This document shows, one piece after another, positions 1 through 8,315 of a stretch of 64,000 nucleotides of DNA (the first letter of the stretch is position 1; the number at the start of each line of letters is the position of its first letter). The translations under genes were made by a program, and so were the position numbers. The notes below the pieces were generated by a model. That model was not told where the DNA came from, did no database searches, and saw only the letters and a program-made list of their open reading frames with translations. Origin of the DNA: DASQPR01 sp963836775 (GTDB lineage Bacteria > Actinomycetota > Actinomycetes > Mycobacteriales > Micromonosporaceae); the NCBI GenBank assembly GCA_963836775.1, contig CAWIKR010000002.1, forward strand, positions 2,604,001-2,668,000, read 5' to 3'.

Positions 1-1325
1 GGCGCCTCCGCGTGATCGTCGCCGTCGACCGGCTTCTCCTGCGGGTTGGGCGCCAGTCCGATGGACCGCGCGATGGTCTCGAAGCGGCCGCCGAGCGCCA
101 AGGTCGCGCTGGTGGCGACGACCGTGCGATCTTCGTAGAGCTGGTTGCGGAGCGTGCCGGCGACCGACAGCGGCGCCACCACGATGGCCCGGCGACGATC
201 GTCCCGGTCGATCCACGCCACGTCGAAGTCGGACTGCTCCAGCAACCGCTGCGAGGTGTCCGAGAGATCCGACAGCACCGCCTTGGCCTGCTGCTTGCGG
301 ATCTGGTCGGGGTCCTCGCCCTTGATCTCGCCGACCTCCTCGAGCGCCCGGCGAGCCGCCCGATCCAGCAGCATCAGGGCTTCGACCATCGGCACCGGCA
401 GACCGGTGGTGATCCGGCCGGGTTGCGCCTCACCCAACCCGAGCGCGACCCCGTCGCCGGCCTCGATCAGCTGCTCATAGGTCTCCGGCCGGATCAGCGA
501 CCGGGACCGCCGGGCGCTGCGGTCGATCAGATCCGGCGAGATCTCGGCCTGGGTGGCGCTGGACACGCGATCGGCCAGCTCGTGGGCCTCGTCGATGATC
601 AAGAGTTGATGTGGCGGAACAATGTGGCGCCCGGCCAGCATGTCGTAGGCCAGCAGGCTGTGGTTGGTCACCACGATGTCGGCCTCGCGAGCCCGGGCCC
701 GGGATGCTTCGGCGAAGCACTCGGCGCCGAACGCGCACCGGCCGGCGCCGACGCACTCCCGCGCCGGCATCGACACCAGGCGCCAGGCGTTGTCATCGAC
801 GCCCGGATCGAGTTCGTCCCGATCGCCGGTCTCGGTGTCCTCGGCCCACTCCCGCAGCCGCTGGATCTGCTTGCCGAGCCGCCCGGCCTCGCCGAGCCAG
901 ACCGTCTTGCGGCCGCTCGGCTCCGCGTCGAACAGCGCGTCGGCCGGCTCCTCTTCATTGGAGCTGTCCAGTCGCGCCAAGCAGAGATAGTGGTGCCGGC
1001 CCTTGAGCAGGGCGAACGTCGGGCGCCGGCCGAGCAGCGGCTCCACCGCGTCGGCCAATCTGGGCAGGTCGTGGTCGACCAGCTGGGACTGCAACGCCAG
1101 GGTCGCGGTGGACACCACCACCGGGCCGTCGACGAGAAGCGCGGGCGCCAGATAGGCCAGGGACTTGCCGGTGCCGGTGCCGGCCTGCACCAGCAGGTGC
1201 TCACTGCTCTCGGTGGCCTTGGCGACGGCGTGCGCCATGGCCTGCTGGCCGGGGCGGGTCGAGCCGCCCGGCACCGCGCCGACCGCCGCGGCGAGCAGAT
1301 CATCAACGCTGGGGGTGCCCGTCAC
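1..1325 (-). CDS. dinG: ATP-dependent DNA helicase, DinG/XPD family (C-terminus beyond window edge)
   Basis: The open frame starts at a GTG at 1325 and runs off the left edge, so only about 441 N-terminal residues are present. A Walker A motif AGTGTGKS lies at residues 48-55 and a DEAH box at 245-248. Between them are three closely spaced cysteines (pattern CxxxxxCxxxxxC), as expected for the iron-sulfur cluster of DinG/XPD helicases. These are 5'-3' SF2 DNA helicases that act in repair and R-loop resolution. The plus-strand frame covering the same bases is a composition shadow. Family assignment is firm; whether it is strictly orthologous to E. coli dinG is inference. Confidence 0.9.
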   Translation of the reverse strand, partial: MTGTPSVDDLLAAAVGAVPGGSTRPGQQAMAHAVAKATESSEHLLVQAGTGTGKSLAYLAPALLVDGPVVVSTATLALQSQLVDHDLPRLADAVEPLLGRRPTFALLKGRHHYLCLARLDSSNEEEPADALFDAEPSGRKTVWLGEAGRLGKQIQRLREWAEDTETGDRDELDPGVDDNAWRLVSMPARECVGAGRCAFGAECFAEASRARAREADIVVTNHSLLAYDMLAGRHIVPPHQLLIIDEAHELADRVSSATQAEISPDLIDRSARRSRSLIRPETYEQLIEAGDGVALGLGEAQPGRITTGLPVPMVEALMLLDRAARRALEEVGEIKGEDPDQIRKQQAKAVLSDLSDTSQRLLEQSDFDVAWIDRDDRRRAIVVAPLSVAGTLRNQLYEDRTVVATSATLALGGRFETIARSIGLAPNPQEKPVDGDDHAEA

Positions 1326-1489
1326 GGTGGTTCACGCTACCGTCCGGCACCGACGGTTTCCGGCACGCCCGGCCGCTGTGCGCACGCGCCTGCGCGCCCG
1401 ACGGATGTTGATCTTTGTCGGGTTGCCGACTCACCAGCTCGCCGCCGAATCTGGTGCGGCTTCGGCCGGCGGGGGACGATGTGACTGTC

Positions 1490-1717
1490 ATGTCTGAGCC
1501 ACTGGTGCATGCGGGGGACCGCGACCTCGTCGTCGCCGAGCGGCCTGGCGCCGACCGACCCGGCGCCGACGGCCCGGTCGGCGCCCGACCCGGCGCTGAG
1601 CTGGATGCCACGCGGCCGGGTGCTGCGCGGCCGGGTGCGGCGCGGCCGGGTGTGTTGCGGCCGGGTGTGTTGCGGATGGGTGTGTTGCGGATGCCACCCG
1701 CGGATCTGGTGCGCTGA
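1490..1717 (+). CDS. Possible small Pro/Arg/Gly-rich repeat peptide (doubtful)
   Basis: A 75-residue frame opens with an ordinary-looking N-terminus (MSEPLVHAGDRD) and then becomes an RPGA/RPGV repeat encoded by the 15-bp tandem repeat at 1611-1685. It ends 5 nt before the DUF402 start, and a purine-rich stretch (GGGGGA) lies upstream. No family is recognised. It may be the eroded start of a gene overrun by minisatellite expansion, or only a repeat-driven open frame. Confidence 0.25.
   Translation: MSEPLVHAGDRDLVVAERPGADRPGADGPVGARPGAELDATRPGAARPGAARPGVLRPGVLRMGVLRMPPADLVR
1611..1693. repeat. 15-bp tandem repeat (about 5.5 copies)
   Basis: Five consecutive 15-bp units start at 1611, 1626, 1641, 1656 and 1671, followed by a partial copy. 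The core of the unit is GCGGCCGGGTG, and the later copies drift to GCGGATGGGTG. Because 15 is a multiple of three, every frame stays open across it, which explains the overlapping frames on both strands. Confidence 0.9.
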
Positions 1718-1722
1718 GCGCC

Positions 1723-2238
1723 ATGGAGATTCCAGCCGGGGATCTGGTCCGGGTCGAATACACCAAATACGACGGCCGGCCCCATCGCAGCTATCCGGCC
1801 ATCCGGTTGGGCGATGACAAGCACGGCACCTGGCTCGGCGTGCCCCGCGGGGAGTTCATCGAGACGGCCGAGGACGCCACCTTCAAATACGACGACCCCT
1901 ACGTCCTGCTGGTGCCGCACCAGGCATGGTGGACAGCGATGTTCAACGCGCCGCCGCGGCGTACCGAGGTGTATTGCGACATCGCGACGCCGGCCCGATG
2001 GCTCGGCGACCGGGTGCTGCTCGCGGACCTCGACCTGGACGTGCGCCGGCGCCGCGCCGACGGTCGGGTCGAGCTGCTCGACGAGGACGAGTTCGCCGTG
2101 CACTCCGACGACTTCGGCTATCCGAACTTCGTTATCAGCGAAGCCTGGGCGGCGGCCCGCTGGTTGGTGACCGCGCTCGGCGACGGCACCGAGCCGTTCG
2201 CCACTGGCTTCCACGATTGGTTGAGCCAGGTGCGTTGA
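1723..2238 (+). CDS. DUF402 domain protein
   Basis: A 171-residue protein starting at ATG 1723. The middle of the protein is rich in conserved-looking aromatic and acidic residues (WLGVPRG, CDIATP, LLADLDLDV, LDEDEF) in the order typical of DUF402 (FomD-like barrel) proteins. Members of this fold include nucleotide-hydrolysing enzymes and FomD of fosfomycin biosynthesis, but the stand-alone actinobacterial proteins have no settled role. It is probably cytosolic, since no signal peptide or membrane segment is visible. It is separated from dinG by a repeat-rich gap. Confidence 0.75.
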   Translation: MEIPAGDLVRVEYTKYDGRPHRSYPAIRLGDDKHGTWLGVPRGEFIETAEDATFKYDDPYVLLVPHQAWWTAMFNAPPRRTEVYCDIATPARWLGDRVLLADLDLDVRRRRADGRVELLDEDEFAVHSDDFGYPNFVISEAWAAARWLVTALGDGTEPFATGFHDWLSQVR

Positions 2239-2486
2239 GCGCCGCAACCGGCGTCGCCGGATGCCTAGTTGCTGATAAATCGGACGGTGCGCGGGTCAAA
2301 CGTGCCAGATATTCGTTAACGCCTGAGAGCGGCCAGTCGCCCTGCAGATCATGACGCAGAAGCGCCATGCGATCCCGGCGCGGTCGCTTGTGGACTTGGC
2401 GGCGTTCTGACCGGCACGGGCTGCGTGCTGGATCAGCGGATGCGGACCGGGATCGCGTGGCGGCGCGATTGCGGCCGGAGGCGGAC

Positions 2487-3449
2487 ATGGCGGACAGCTT
2501 GACGATGGTTATGGCGGGCGTGGCGGGCGTTTCGGTGGCCGGCATCGCAGCCGGCGCGGCCAGCGCGGTGGCACGGCGTGAGCCCAATTTTGTACGCCGC
2601 GCACACCTGGCTCGCGACGACTGGGCGCTCGACCCGCTGGCCCGGCCGATGCGGACCGGGGTCGCGAGCTTCGAACTCGGCGTGTGGCTCGACGACGAGG
2701 ACCGCGTGCAGGTCGGCTCGCGTCGCTGGGATCGTGACGCGGGCAATGCCATCGGCCCGCGAGTGCTGGCCCGGCTCGCCGACCGGGCGGCACGGCACGG
2801 CGGCCGGATGTTTCCGCGCCAGCGCGGATCGATCACGTTGATGCTGGAGATCGCCGAGACCGATCCGGTACGGCAACTGCGCACCTACGAAGTGCTGGAC
2901 ACCGCTCTGCGGGATCACGCGTCGATCCTCACTCGAGTTCAGGACGGTTCCGTCATCCCGGGTCCGGTGACAGTGATCCTCACCGGCGAGGGAGCGCCGC
3001 GGCAGGTGCTGGCGGCTCAGGCGGACCGGCTGGCATTCATCGACGGCACCTTCTCCGACGTGGGCGCTTGGGGCGCGCCGGCCAACCTGGTCCCGATGCT
3101 GAGCGAGGACTGGGGCTGGCGGTTCAGCTGGGACGGTTATGAGACCTTCCCGGCCGCCGAACGGCAGCTCCTCCGCGACATAGTCACCACCGCCCATTCC
3201 GATGGCCGCCGGGTTCGCTTCTACGGGCTGCCGCAGCGGTGGGGGCGGCCGCGCGCCCGGTTCTGGCGGGAGTTGATCTCGTCCGGCGTCGACTTGATCA
3301 CGCTGTCCAAGGATGTCCGGCCACTGGCCCGCTATCTACGCAAACACAGTTCCGTGCGGGACACCGTCACAATCACCCCACAAGTACGCAATGATCGTGC
3401 CTATGAATCTTCGGGACACTCTGCGGGTGCCGTCGGGGCGCGGCGTTGA
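2487..3449 (+). CDS. PI-PLC/GDPD-superfamily (AIM6-like) protein, probably membrane-anchored, ligands degenerate
   Basis: The ATG at 2487 is preceded by a good GGAGG site; an in-frame ATG 120 nt upstream lacks one, so the protein is 320 residues. The N-terminus is a hydrophobic Ala/Val/Gly segment (about residues 5-28) that could be a signal or anchor. The rest follows the TIM-barrel pattern of bacterial AIM6-like phosphatidylinositol phospholipase C / glycerophosphodiesterase relatives: strands around SFELGVWL, VTVILTG, LAFIDG, VRFYGLP and GVDLITLS. The usual acid and His metal ligands near FELGVW and the following turn are not apparent, so catalysis is doubtful. Its end overlaps the PPK2 gene. 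Confidence 0.6.
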   Translation: MADSLTMVMAGVAGVSVAGIAAGAASAVARREPNFVRRAHLARDDWALDPLARPMRTGVASFELGVWLDDEDRVQVGSRRWDRDAGNAIGPRVLARLADRAARHGGRMFPRQRGSITLMLEIAETDPVRQLRTYEVLDTALRDHASILTRVQDGSVIPGPVTVILTGEGAPRQVLAAQADRLAFIDGTFSDVGAWGAPANLVPMLSEDWGWRFSWDGYETFPAAERQLLRDIVTTAHSDGRRVRFYGLPQRWGRPRARFWRELISSGVDLITLSKDVRPLARYLRKHSSVRDTVTITPQVRNDRAYESSGHSAGAVGARR

Positions 3450-4263
3450 TCTGGCAAAGATGGCCCCGGACAGCACCCCGGGCCTGCCGAAGATCAAGGG
3501 CAAGCCGAAGGCCTGGGCCCGGGCCCAGCTCGACGAGATCGGCGCCGAACTCGCGGTGCTCCAGGAGAAGCTGTTCGCCACGGTGAAGACGACCGAGGCG
3601 AGCACGCGGGTCCTGATGGTGCTGCAGGCAATGGATTGCGGCGGCAAGGACGGCACCGTCAAGAAGGTGGCCGGCACCATGAACCCGCAGGGCTTGCAGA
3701 TCGCCTCGTTCGGCAAGCCGACGGCGGAGGAGTTGTCACACGACTTCCTCTGGCGGATCCGCAATGCGCTGCCGACGGCCGGTCATATCGGCGTGTTCAA
3801 CCGTTCGCAGTATGAGGACGTCCTGGTCGCGCGCGTCCACGAGCTGGTGCCCAAGCGGACCTGGCAGGCCCGATATGCCAAGATCAATAAGTTCGAGAAG
3901 GAGCTGGCCCGCGACGGCTTCACGATCTTGAAGGTCATGCTGCACATCTCCAAGAGCGAGCAGGCGGTACGCCTCGATGAGCGGCTGCACGATCCGACCA
4001 AGTACTGGAAGTACAACCCGGGTGACATCGAAGAGCGCGCGTTCTGGGGTGACTACCAGGCGGCGTACGCGGACGCGCTGTCGAAGTGCTCGACCGACGT
4101 CGCGCCCTGGTATGTCGTACCCGCCGACCACAAGTGGTATCGGGACTGGGCGGTCGCGACGATCTTGCGGGACACGATGCAGGAGATGGACCTCACATAC
4201 CCGCCTGCGGACTTCGATGTGACTACGGAACGTGCACGCTTCCATACCTCTACGGCGACATAA
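3403..4263 (+). CDS. Polyphosphate kinase 2 family protein (polyP:nucleotide phosphotransferase)
   Basis: A 286-residue PPK2 protein that transfers phosphate between polyphosphate and nucleotides. The Walker A-like loop MDCGGKDG is at residues 77-84 and the Walker B region NRSQYED at 133-139. Further typical blocks are FEKELARDG, FLWRI and WYVVPADHKWYRDWAV. An alternative in-frame ATG at 3391 would add four residues; neither has a clear ribosome site, and the start lies inside the previous gene's 3' end. It sits just before a PHO box and the Pit phosphate transporter, which fits a phosphate-storage role. Nucleotide preference (AMP versus ADP/GDP) cannot be read from the sequence. Confidence 0.92.
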   Translation: MNLRDTLRVPSGRGVDLAKMAPDSTPGLPKIKGKPKAWARAQLDEIGAELAVLQEKLFATVKTTEASTRVLMVLQAMDCGGKDGTVKKVAGTMNPQGLQIASFGKPTAEELSHDFLWRIRNALPTAGHIGVFNRSQYEDVLVARVHELVPKRTWQARYAKINKFEKELARDGFTILKVMLHISKSEQAVRLDERLHDPTKYWKYNPGDIEERAFWGDYQAAYADALSKCSTDVAPWYVVPADHKWYRDWAVATILRDTMQEMDLTYPPADFDVTTERARFHTSTAT

Positions 4264-4264
4264 A

Positions 4265-4292
4265 GTGAACGGCGGGTGAACAACGCTTGAAC
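4265..4292 (+). promoter_or_regulatory. PHO box (three 11-bp direct repeats)
   Basis: GTGAAC starts at 4265 and 4276, and TTGAAC at 4287, exactly 11 bp apart. This is the direct-repeat architecture of actinobacterial PhoP/RegX3 operators. It lies about 100 bp upstream of the PhoU-like/Pit operon start. Confidence 0.75.
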
Positions 4293-4390
4293 GACTGGTT
4301 TACGTAGGTAGGCGGTATCGCGACCGATTTGGGTCGCCTCTAGCATTCGTCCCGTCCGATGTTCATTCACGTATGCGACGAGGTGCACGC

Positions 4391-5017
4391 GTGGCTCTCA
4401 AGTTCCGTCCTAGCGACGACTCGTTCTACGACTATTTCAGTCGCGCGGCCGACAACCTGGTCAAGGCCGCGGCCGTCCTGTCCGAGCTGGCGCTGCCGGG
4501 CGCAGAGGTGCAGGAGATCAGCGAGCGACTGGGTGACATCGAGCACGACAGTGACTCGATCACGCATGAGCTCTACAAGAAGATCAACTCGTCGTTCATC
4601 ACCCCGTTCGACCGCGAGGACATCTACCGCCTCGGATCCGGGCTCGACGACGTGATGGATCACCTTGAGGCGATCGGCACGTTCGTCTACCTCTACGGCC
4701 TGTCCCAGCTGCCGGCCCTGCCGCGAGAGATGCACGAGATCATCGACGTGCTGGACCAGCAGGCGAAGGTGACCGCCGACGCGATGGGCCGGCTCAAGTC
4801 GATGAAGGACCTCAGCGACTACTGGGTTGAGTGCAACCGGCTGGAGAACGTGGGCGACCGCGCCTACCGGATGCTGCTGGTGCGCCTGTTCTCCGGCGAA
4901 TACGACGCCCTCACTGTGCTCAAGATGAAGGAAGTCGCGGACGAACTCGAGGCGGCTTGCGACGCGTTCGAGCACGTCGCGAACACCGTCGAGACGATCG
5001 CGGTCAAGGAGTCCTAA
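4391..5017 (+). CDS. PhoU-like (DUF47) accessory protein of Pit transporter
   Basis: A 208-residue all-helical DUF47 protein. The GTG at 4391 is chosen because a GAGGTG site precedes it at good spacing; an in-frame ATG at 4373 is less well supported. Typical blocks are FRPSDDSFYDYFS at the start, two helical repeats each with an E/D-rich segment (DIEHDSD; NRLENVGDRAYR), and FDREDIYRL. Proteins of this family pair with PiT transporters and modulate phosphate uptake. It lies 4 nt from the transporter gene in one operon under the PHO box at 4265. Confidence 0.9.
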   Translation: MALKFRPSDDSFYDYFSRAADNLVKAAAVLSELALPGAEVQEISERLGDIEHDSDSITHELYKKINSSFITPFDREDIYRLGSGLDDVMDHLEAIGTFVYLYGLSQLPALPREMHEIIDVLDQQAKVTADAMGRLKSMKDLSDYWVECNRLENVGDRAYRMLLVRLFSGEYDALTVLKMKEVADELEAACDAFEHVANTVETIAVKES

Positions 5018-5021
5018 GCGC

Positions 5022-6023
5022 GTGAATGGGCTCGCCGCCACGATCGTGGTCATCGCGTTCGCAATGTTCTTCAACTACACCAATGGTTTTCACGACGCCG
5101 CCAACGCGATCGCGACCAGTGTGTCGACGCGCGCGCTGCCGCCGCGAGTCGCGCTGGTGTTCGCCGCGGTCGGCAATCTGATCGGCTCGGTGTTCTTCGG
5201 CGGCAAGGTGGCCGCCACCGTCGGCAAGGGCATCATCACCGCCCCGGACGGCAAGAGCGGCCTGGCTGTGGTGCTCGCCGGCCTCATCGGTGCCATCGTG
5301 TGGAACCTCACCACCTGGTATTTCGGCATCCCGTCGTCGTCCTCGCACGCCCTGTTCGGTGGCCTGGTCGGTGCGGCGCTGGTCGCCCCGGGTGCGACCG
5401 TCCTCTGGTCGGGCATCGTCGAGAAGGTCATCATTCCGATGGTGGTCTCCCCGGTCGCCGGTCTGATCCTGGGCTTCCTGGTCATGCTCGGGGTGCTGTG
5501 GCTCTTCCGGCGTGGCCACCCGGGCAAGCTGAATCGCGGTTTCCGCATCGCCCAGAGCGTCTCGGCGTTCGCCATGTCGGTCGGTCACGGCCTGCAGGAC
5601 GGTGCCAAGACCATCGGCATCGTGGCCCTCGCGCTGACCGTGGGCGGGTATCTCGGAGCCTCCGCCGCGACGCCGTTGTGGGTCTACCTGCTGTCCGCGG
5701 CGGTGCTGGCGGTCGGCACCTACTCCGGCGGCTGGCGGATCATCCGTACGCTCGGTCGCCGCGTCATCCACCTGGGCCCGCCGGAGGGCTTCGCCGCCGA
5801 GACCGTGGCCAGCTCGGTCCTGTTCACCACTGCGGCGTACGGCCTGCCGATCTCCACGACGCACACCATCACATCGGCGATCATGGGCGTCGGCGCCACC
5901 AAGCGGCTGCGCGCCGTGCGTTGGGGTGTCGCCGGCAACATTGTCACCGCGTGGGTGCTGACGTTCCCCGCGGCGGCGATCGTCGCGGCAATCGTCTACT
6001 TCATCGTCAAGCCGCTGTTCTAA
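5022..6023 (+). CDS. pit: Low-affinity inorganic phosphate transporter, PiT family
   Basis: A 333-residue polytopic membrane protein starting at GTG 5022. The two PiT signature repeats are visible: FTNGFHDAANAIAT-like near the N-terminus (NYTNGFHDAANAIAT) and STTHTITSAIMGVG near the C-terminus, plus the SSSHALFGGLVGAAL block. About ten hydrophobic segments are apparent. It catalyses H+- or metal-phosphate-coupled Pi import. It is cotranscribed with the DUF47 protein and followed directly by a strong hairpin terminator. Confidence 0.95.
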   Translation: MNGLAATIVVIAFAMFFNYTNGFHDAANAIATSVSTRALPPRVALVFAAVGNLIGSVFFGGKVAATVGKGIITAPDGKSGLAVVLAGLIGAIVWNLTTWYFGIPSSSSHALFGGLVGAALVAPGATVLWSGIVEKVIIPMVVSPVAGLILGFLVMLGVLWLFRRGHPGKLNRGFRIAQSVSAFAMSVGHGLQDGAKTIGIVALALTVGGYLGASAATPLWVYLLSAAVLAVGTYSGGWRIIRTLGRRVIHLGPPEGFAAETVASSVLFTTAAYGLPISTTHTITSAIMGVGATKRLRAVRWGVAGNIVTAWVLTFPAAAIVAAIVYFIVKPLF

Positions 6024-6033
6024 GAGATCTGTC

Positions 6034-6069
6034 CACGACGCCCGCGGCCGGCCGGTCGCGGGCGTCGTG
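6034..6069. terminator. Hairpin terminator after pit operon
   Basis: Perfect 13-bp arms (6034-6046 and 6057-6069; CACGACGCCCGCG and its complement) enclose a 10-nt loop. It lies 10 nt after the pit stop codon and could serve both flanking convergent genes. Confidence 0.8.
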
Positions 6070-6126
6070 CTGTCTGGAACGCGTGCCGCCCGCGGTGGCA
6101 ACGGGGGCAGCCGTGCCGGCTGCTGC

Positions 6127-7110
6127 TTAGGCCTCTTCGCCGGGGTAGACAACTCCGACCTGGCGGCGCACCTCGTCCATGGTGCGCATCACGGTGAGAG
6201 TGTCGTCGAGCGGCAGGAGCGGGCTCTCGGTCAGCCCCTCGCGCATGCAGCGGATCGCTTCGATGGCCTGGAACCGCAGGCCGTTGCCCTCGAAGCTGAA
6301 CGGCTCGCGCTCGTTGGCACCGAGCCGATGCAACGTCAGGTGCTGGGCATGGTGGAAGCCCGCCGGCAGCACGATCATGCCGGAGCTGCCGGCGATCGTC
6401 GCGGTGGTCGGGCCGACCGTAGCGATGCTGCAGGTTGCGGTCGCGCTCGCGCCGCTCAGGTAGGACAGCAGCACTCCGGTGGACTCGTCGACACCTTCGG
6501 GAGTGAGCCGGGCGGATCCGCGTACCGCGCTGGGATCGCCGAGCACCATCTGAGCCAGGCTGATCGGATAGACACCGAGGTCGAGTAGCGCGCCGCCACC
6601 GAGATCCGGGTTACGCAACCGGTGCGCCGGATCGGCGGCCGCCTGGAAGCTGAAGTCGGCGGAGACGAAGCCGACCTCGCCGATCGCGCCGCTCCGGACC
6701 AGCTCGGTGACCCGGCGCATGGCCGGCATCGTGCGCATCCACATCGCCTCGGCGAAGAAGACCTGCTGCACCCGGGCCAGCGCCACCAGCTCCTCGGCGT
6801 GGCGAGCGTTGAGCGTCAGCGGCTTCTCGCACAGCACCGCCTTGCCGTGCTCGAGCATCAGCTTGGCGGCCTCGTAGTGGGCGACGTGTGGCGTACCGAC
6901 GTAGACGATGTCGACATCCGGATCGTCGGCGAGAGCCTGCCAGGAGCCGTAGGCGCGCTCGATATCGTGGGCCTCGGCGAACCGGGTCGCGCCGTCGACC
7001 GTACGCGACGCGACCGCGGCCGCGATCGCGTCCGGGATCAGGCGCAGATCCTCGGTGAACTTGGTGGCGATGCCGCCGGTTGCCAGGATGCCCCACCGAA
7101 TCGCTCTCAT
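6127..7110 (-). CDS. Gfo/Idh/MocA family NAD(P)-dependent oxidoreductase
   Basis: A 327-residue protein starting at ATG 7110. The N-terminal Rossmann domain begins with WGILATGGIATKF, and the family Lys motif appears as CEKPLTLN at the end of that domain, followed by the alpha/beta substrate domain (GGALLDLGVYPI). Enzymes of this family oxidise or reduce sugars, inositols and related substrates. The substrate is not evident, and the neighbours do not form a sugar operon. It is convergent with pit and divergent from the thiolase gene. Confidence 0.88.
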   Translation of the reverse strand: MRAIRWGILATGGIATKFTEDLRLIPDAIAAAVASRTVDGATRFAEAHDIERAYGSWQALADDPDVDIVYVGTPHVAHYEAAKLMLEHGKAVLCEKPLTLNARHAEELVALARVQQVFFAEAMWMRTMPAMRRVTELVRSGAIGEVGFVSADFSFQAAADPAHRLRNPDLGGGALLDLGVYPISLAQMVLGDPSAVRGSARLTPEGVDESTGVLLSYLSGASATATCSIATVGPTTATIAGSSGMIVLPAGFHHAQHLTLHRLGANEREPFSFEGNGLRFQAIEAIRCMREGLTESPLLPLDDTLTVMRTMDEVRRQVGVVYPGEEA

Positions 7111-7145
7111 GGCTGATCATTTCAGCACAGGTAGGCTCGGTAGTC

Positions 7146-8315
7146 GTGGACGCCTACCTCATTGACGCGGCGCGTACGCCATTCGGGAAGCACCGTGGCG
7201 GACTGGCCGGAATCCGTACAGATGATCTTGCCGCCCTCCCCGTCGTCGAACTCGTGAAGCGCCACGCCGGCTTGGACGCAGGCATGATCGACGACGTCAT
7301 CCTCGGCGACACCAACGGCGCCGGCGAAGACAACCGCAACGTGGCGCGGATGGCGGTGCTGCTGGCCGGGCTGCCCGAGACGGTGCCGGGCGTGACGGTC
7401 AACCGGCTGTGCGCGTCCGGCGGCGAGGCCATCAACCAGGCCGGGCGGGCGGTGCGGGCCGGTGACGCCGATCTGATCATCGCCGGTGGCGTGGAGAGCA
7501 TGACCCGCGCGCCGTTCGTCATCCCCAAGTCCGACGTGCCCTATCCGGCGACCATGCAGATGTACGCCACCCAGGTCGGCTGGCGGATGGTGAACCCGCA
7601 GTTCCCGGCCGCGTGGACGAAGTCCCTGGGCGCCTGTGCCGAGGCGGTCGCCACCGAGCTCGGGATCGGACGGGCCGAGCAGGACGAGTGGTCGCTGCGG
7701 TCGCACGAGCGCGCGGCCGCCGCGTGGGACAAGGGCCTCCATGACGGGTACGCGTTCCCGGTCGGTGCCGTGCTGCGGGACGAGTCGATCCGGCCCGATA
7801 CGACCGCCGCGAAACTGGCCGCGCTGAAGCCCGCTTTCACCCCGGACGGCTCCGTCACGGCCGGCAACTCGTCGCCGATCAACGATGGGGCGATCGCGAC
7901 CTTCGTGGGTTCGCAGCGCGCCGTTGACTCGCTCGGTGTCGAGCCGCTGGGCCGGATCGTCGCCAGTGTCACCGTGGGCTCGGCGCCCGAGCGGTTCTCC
8001 GTCGCCCCCGTACCGGCAATTGAAAAAGCCCTGGCGCGAGCGGGCCTGGCTGCGTCGGACATCGCCGTCTGGGAGATCAATGAGGCGTTCGCGGCGATGG
8101 TGCTGTCGTGCCTCTCGCTGCTGCCGGCGATCGACCGGGAGCGGGTCAATCCGAACGGTGGCGCCATCGCGATCGGTCACCCGCTCGGTGCTTCAGCGCC
8201 GCGTGTCATCGTCGACCTGTGCCGCGAGCTCAAGCGCCGTGGTGGAGGCTACGGCGTGGCCGCGGCCTGCATCGGAGTCGGACAGGGCACGGCCATGGTC
8301 GTGAAAGTTGACTGA
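7146..8315 (+). CDS. Thiolase (acetyl-CoA C-acyltransferase)
   Basis: A 389-residue thiolase. GTG 7146 gives the classic N-terminus VDAYLIDAARTPFGKHRGGL; the frame stays open further upstream into the promoter. Active-site Cys89 lies in NRLCASGG, and the C-terminal GHPLGAS His345 and ACIGVGQG Cys375 are all present, so it should be active. Thiolases either degrade 3-ketoacyl-CoA or condense acetyl-CoA; the sequence alone does not say which. The stop overlaps the start of the Nudix gene by 8 nt, so the two are translationally coupled. Confidence 0.93.
   Translation: MDAYLIDAARTPFGKHRGGLAGIRTDDLAALPVVELVKRHAGLDAGMIDDVILGDTNGAGEDNRNVARMAVLLAGLPETVPGVTVNRLCASGGEAINQAGRAVRAGDADLIIAGGVESMTRAPFVIPKSDVPYPATMQMYATQVGWRMVNPQFPAAWTKSLGACAEAVATELGIGRAEQDEWSLRSHERAAAAWDKGLHDGYAFPVGAVLRDESIRPDTTAAKLAALKPAFTPDGSVTAGNSSPINDGAIATFVGSQRAVDSLGVEPLGRIVASVTVGSAPERFSVAPVPAIEKALARAGLAASDIAVWEINEAFAAMVLSCLSLLPAIDRERVNPNGGAIAIGHPLGASAPRVIVDLCRELKRRGGGYGVAAACIGVGQGTAMVVKVD

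Noticed and set aside
12..1484. 490-residue plus-strand frame opposite dinG
   Set aside because: Low-complexity translation without family features; it is the GC-biased shadow of the minus-strand helicase, which has Walker A and DEAH motifs.
5004..6152. 382-residue minus-strand frame opposite pit
   Set aside because: Arg/Asp/Gly-rich antisense shadow of a clear PiT transporter.
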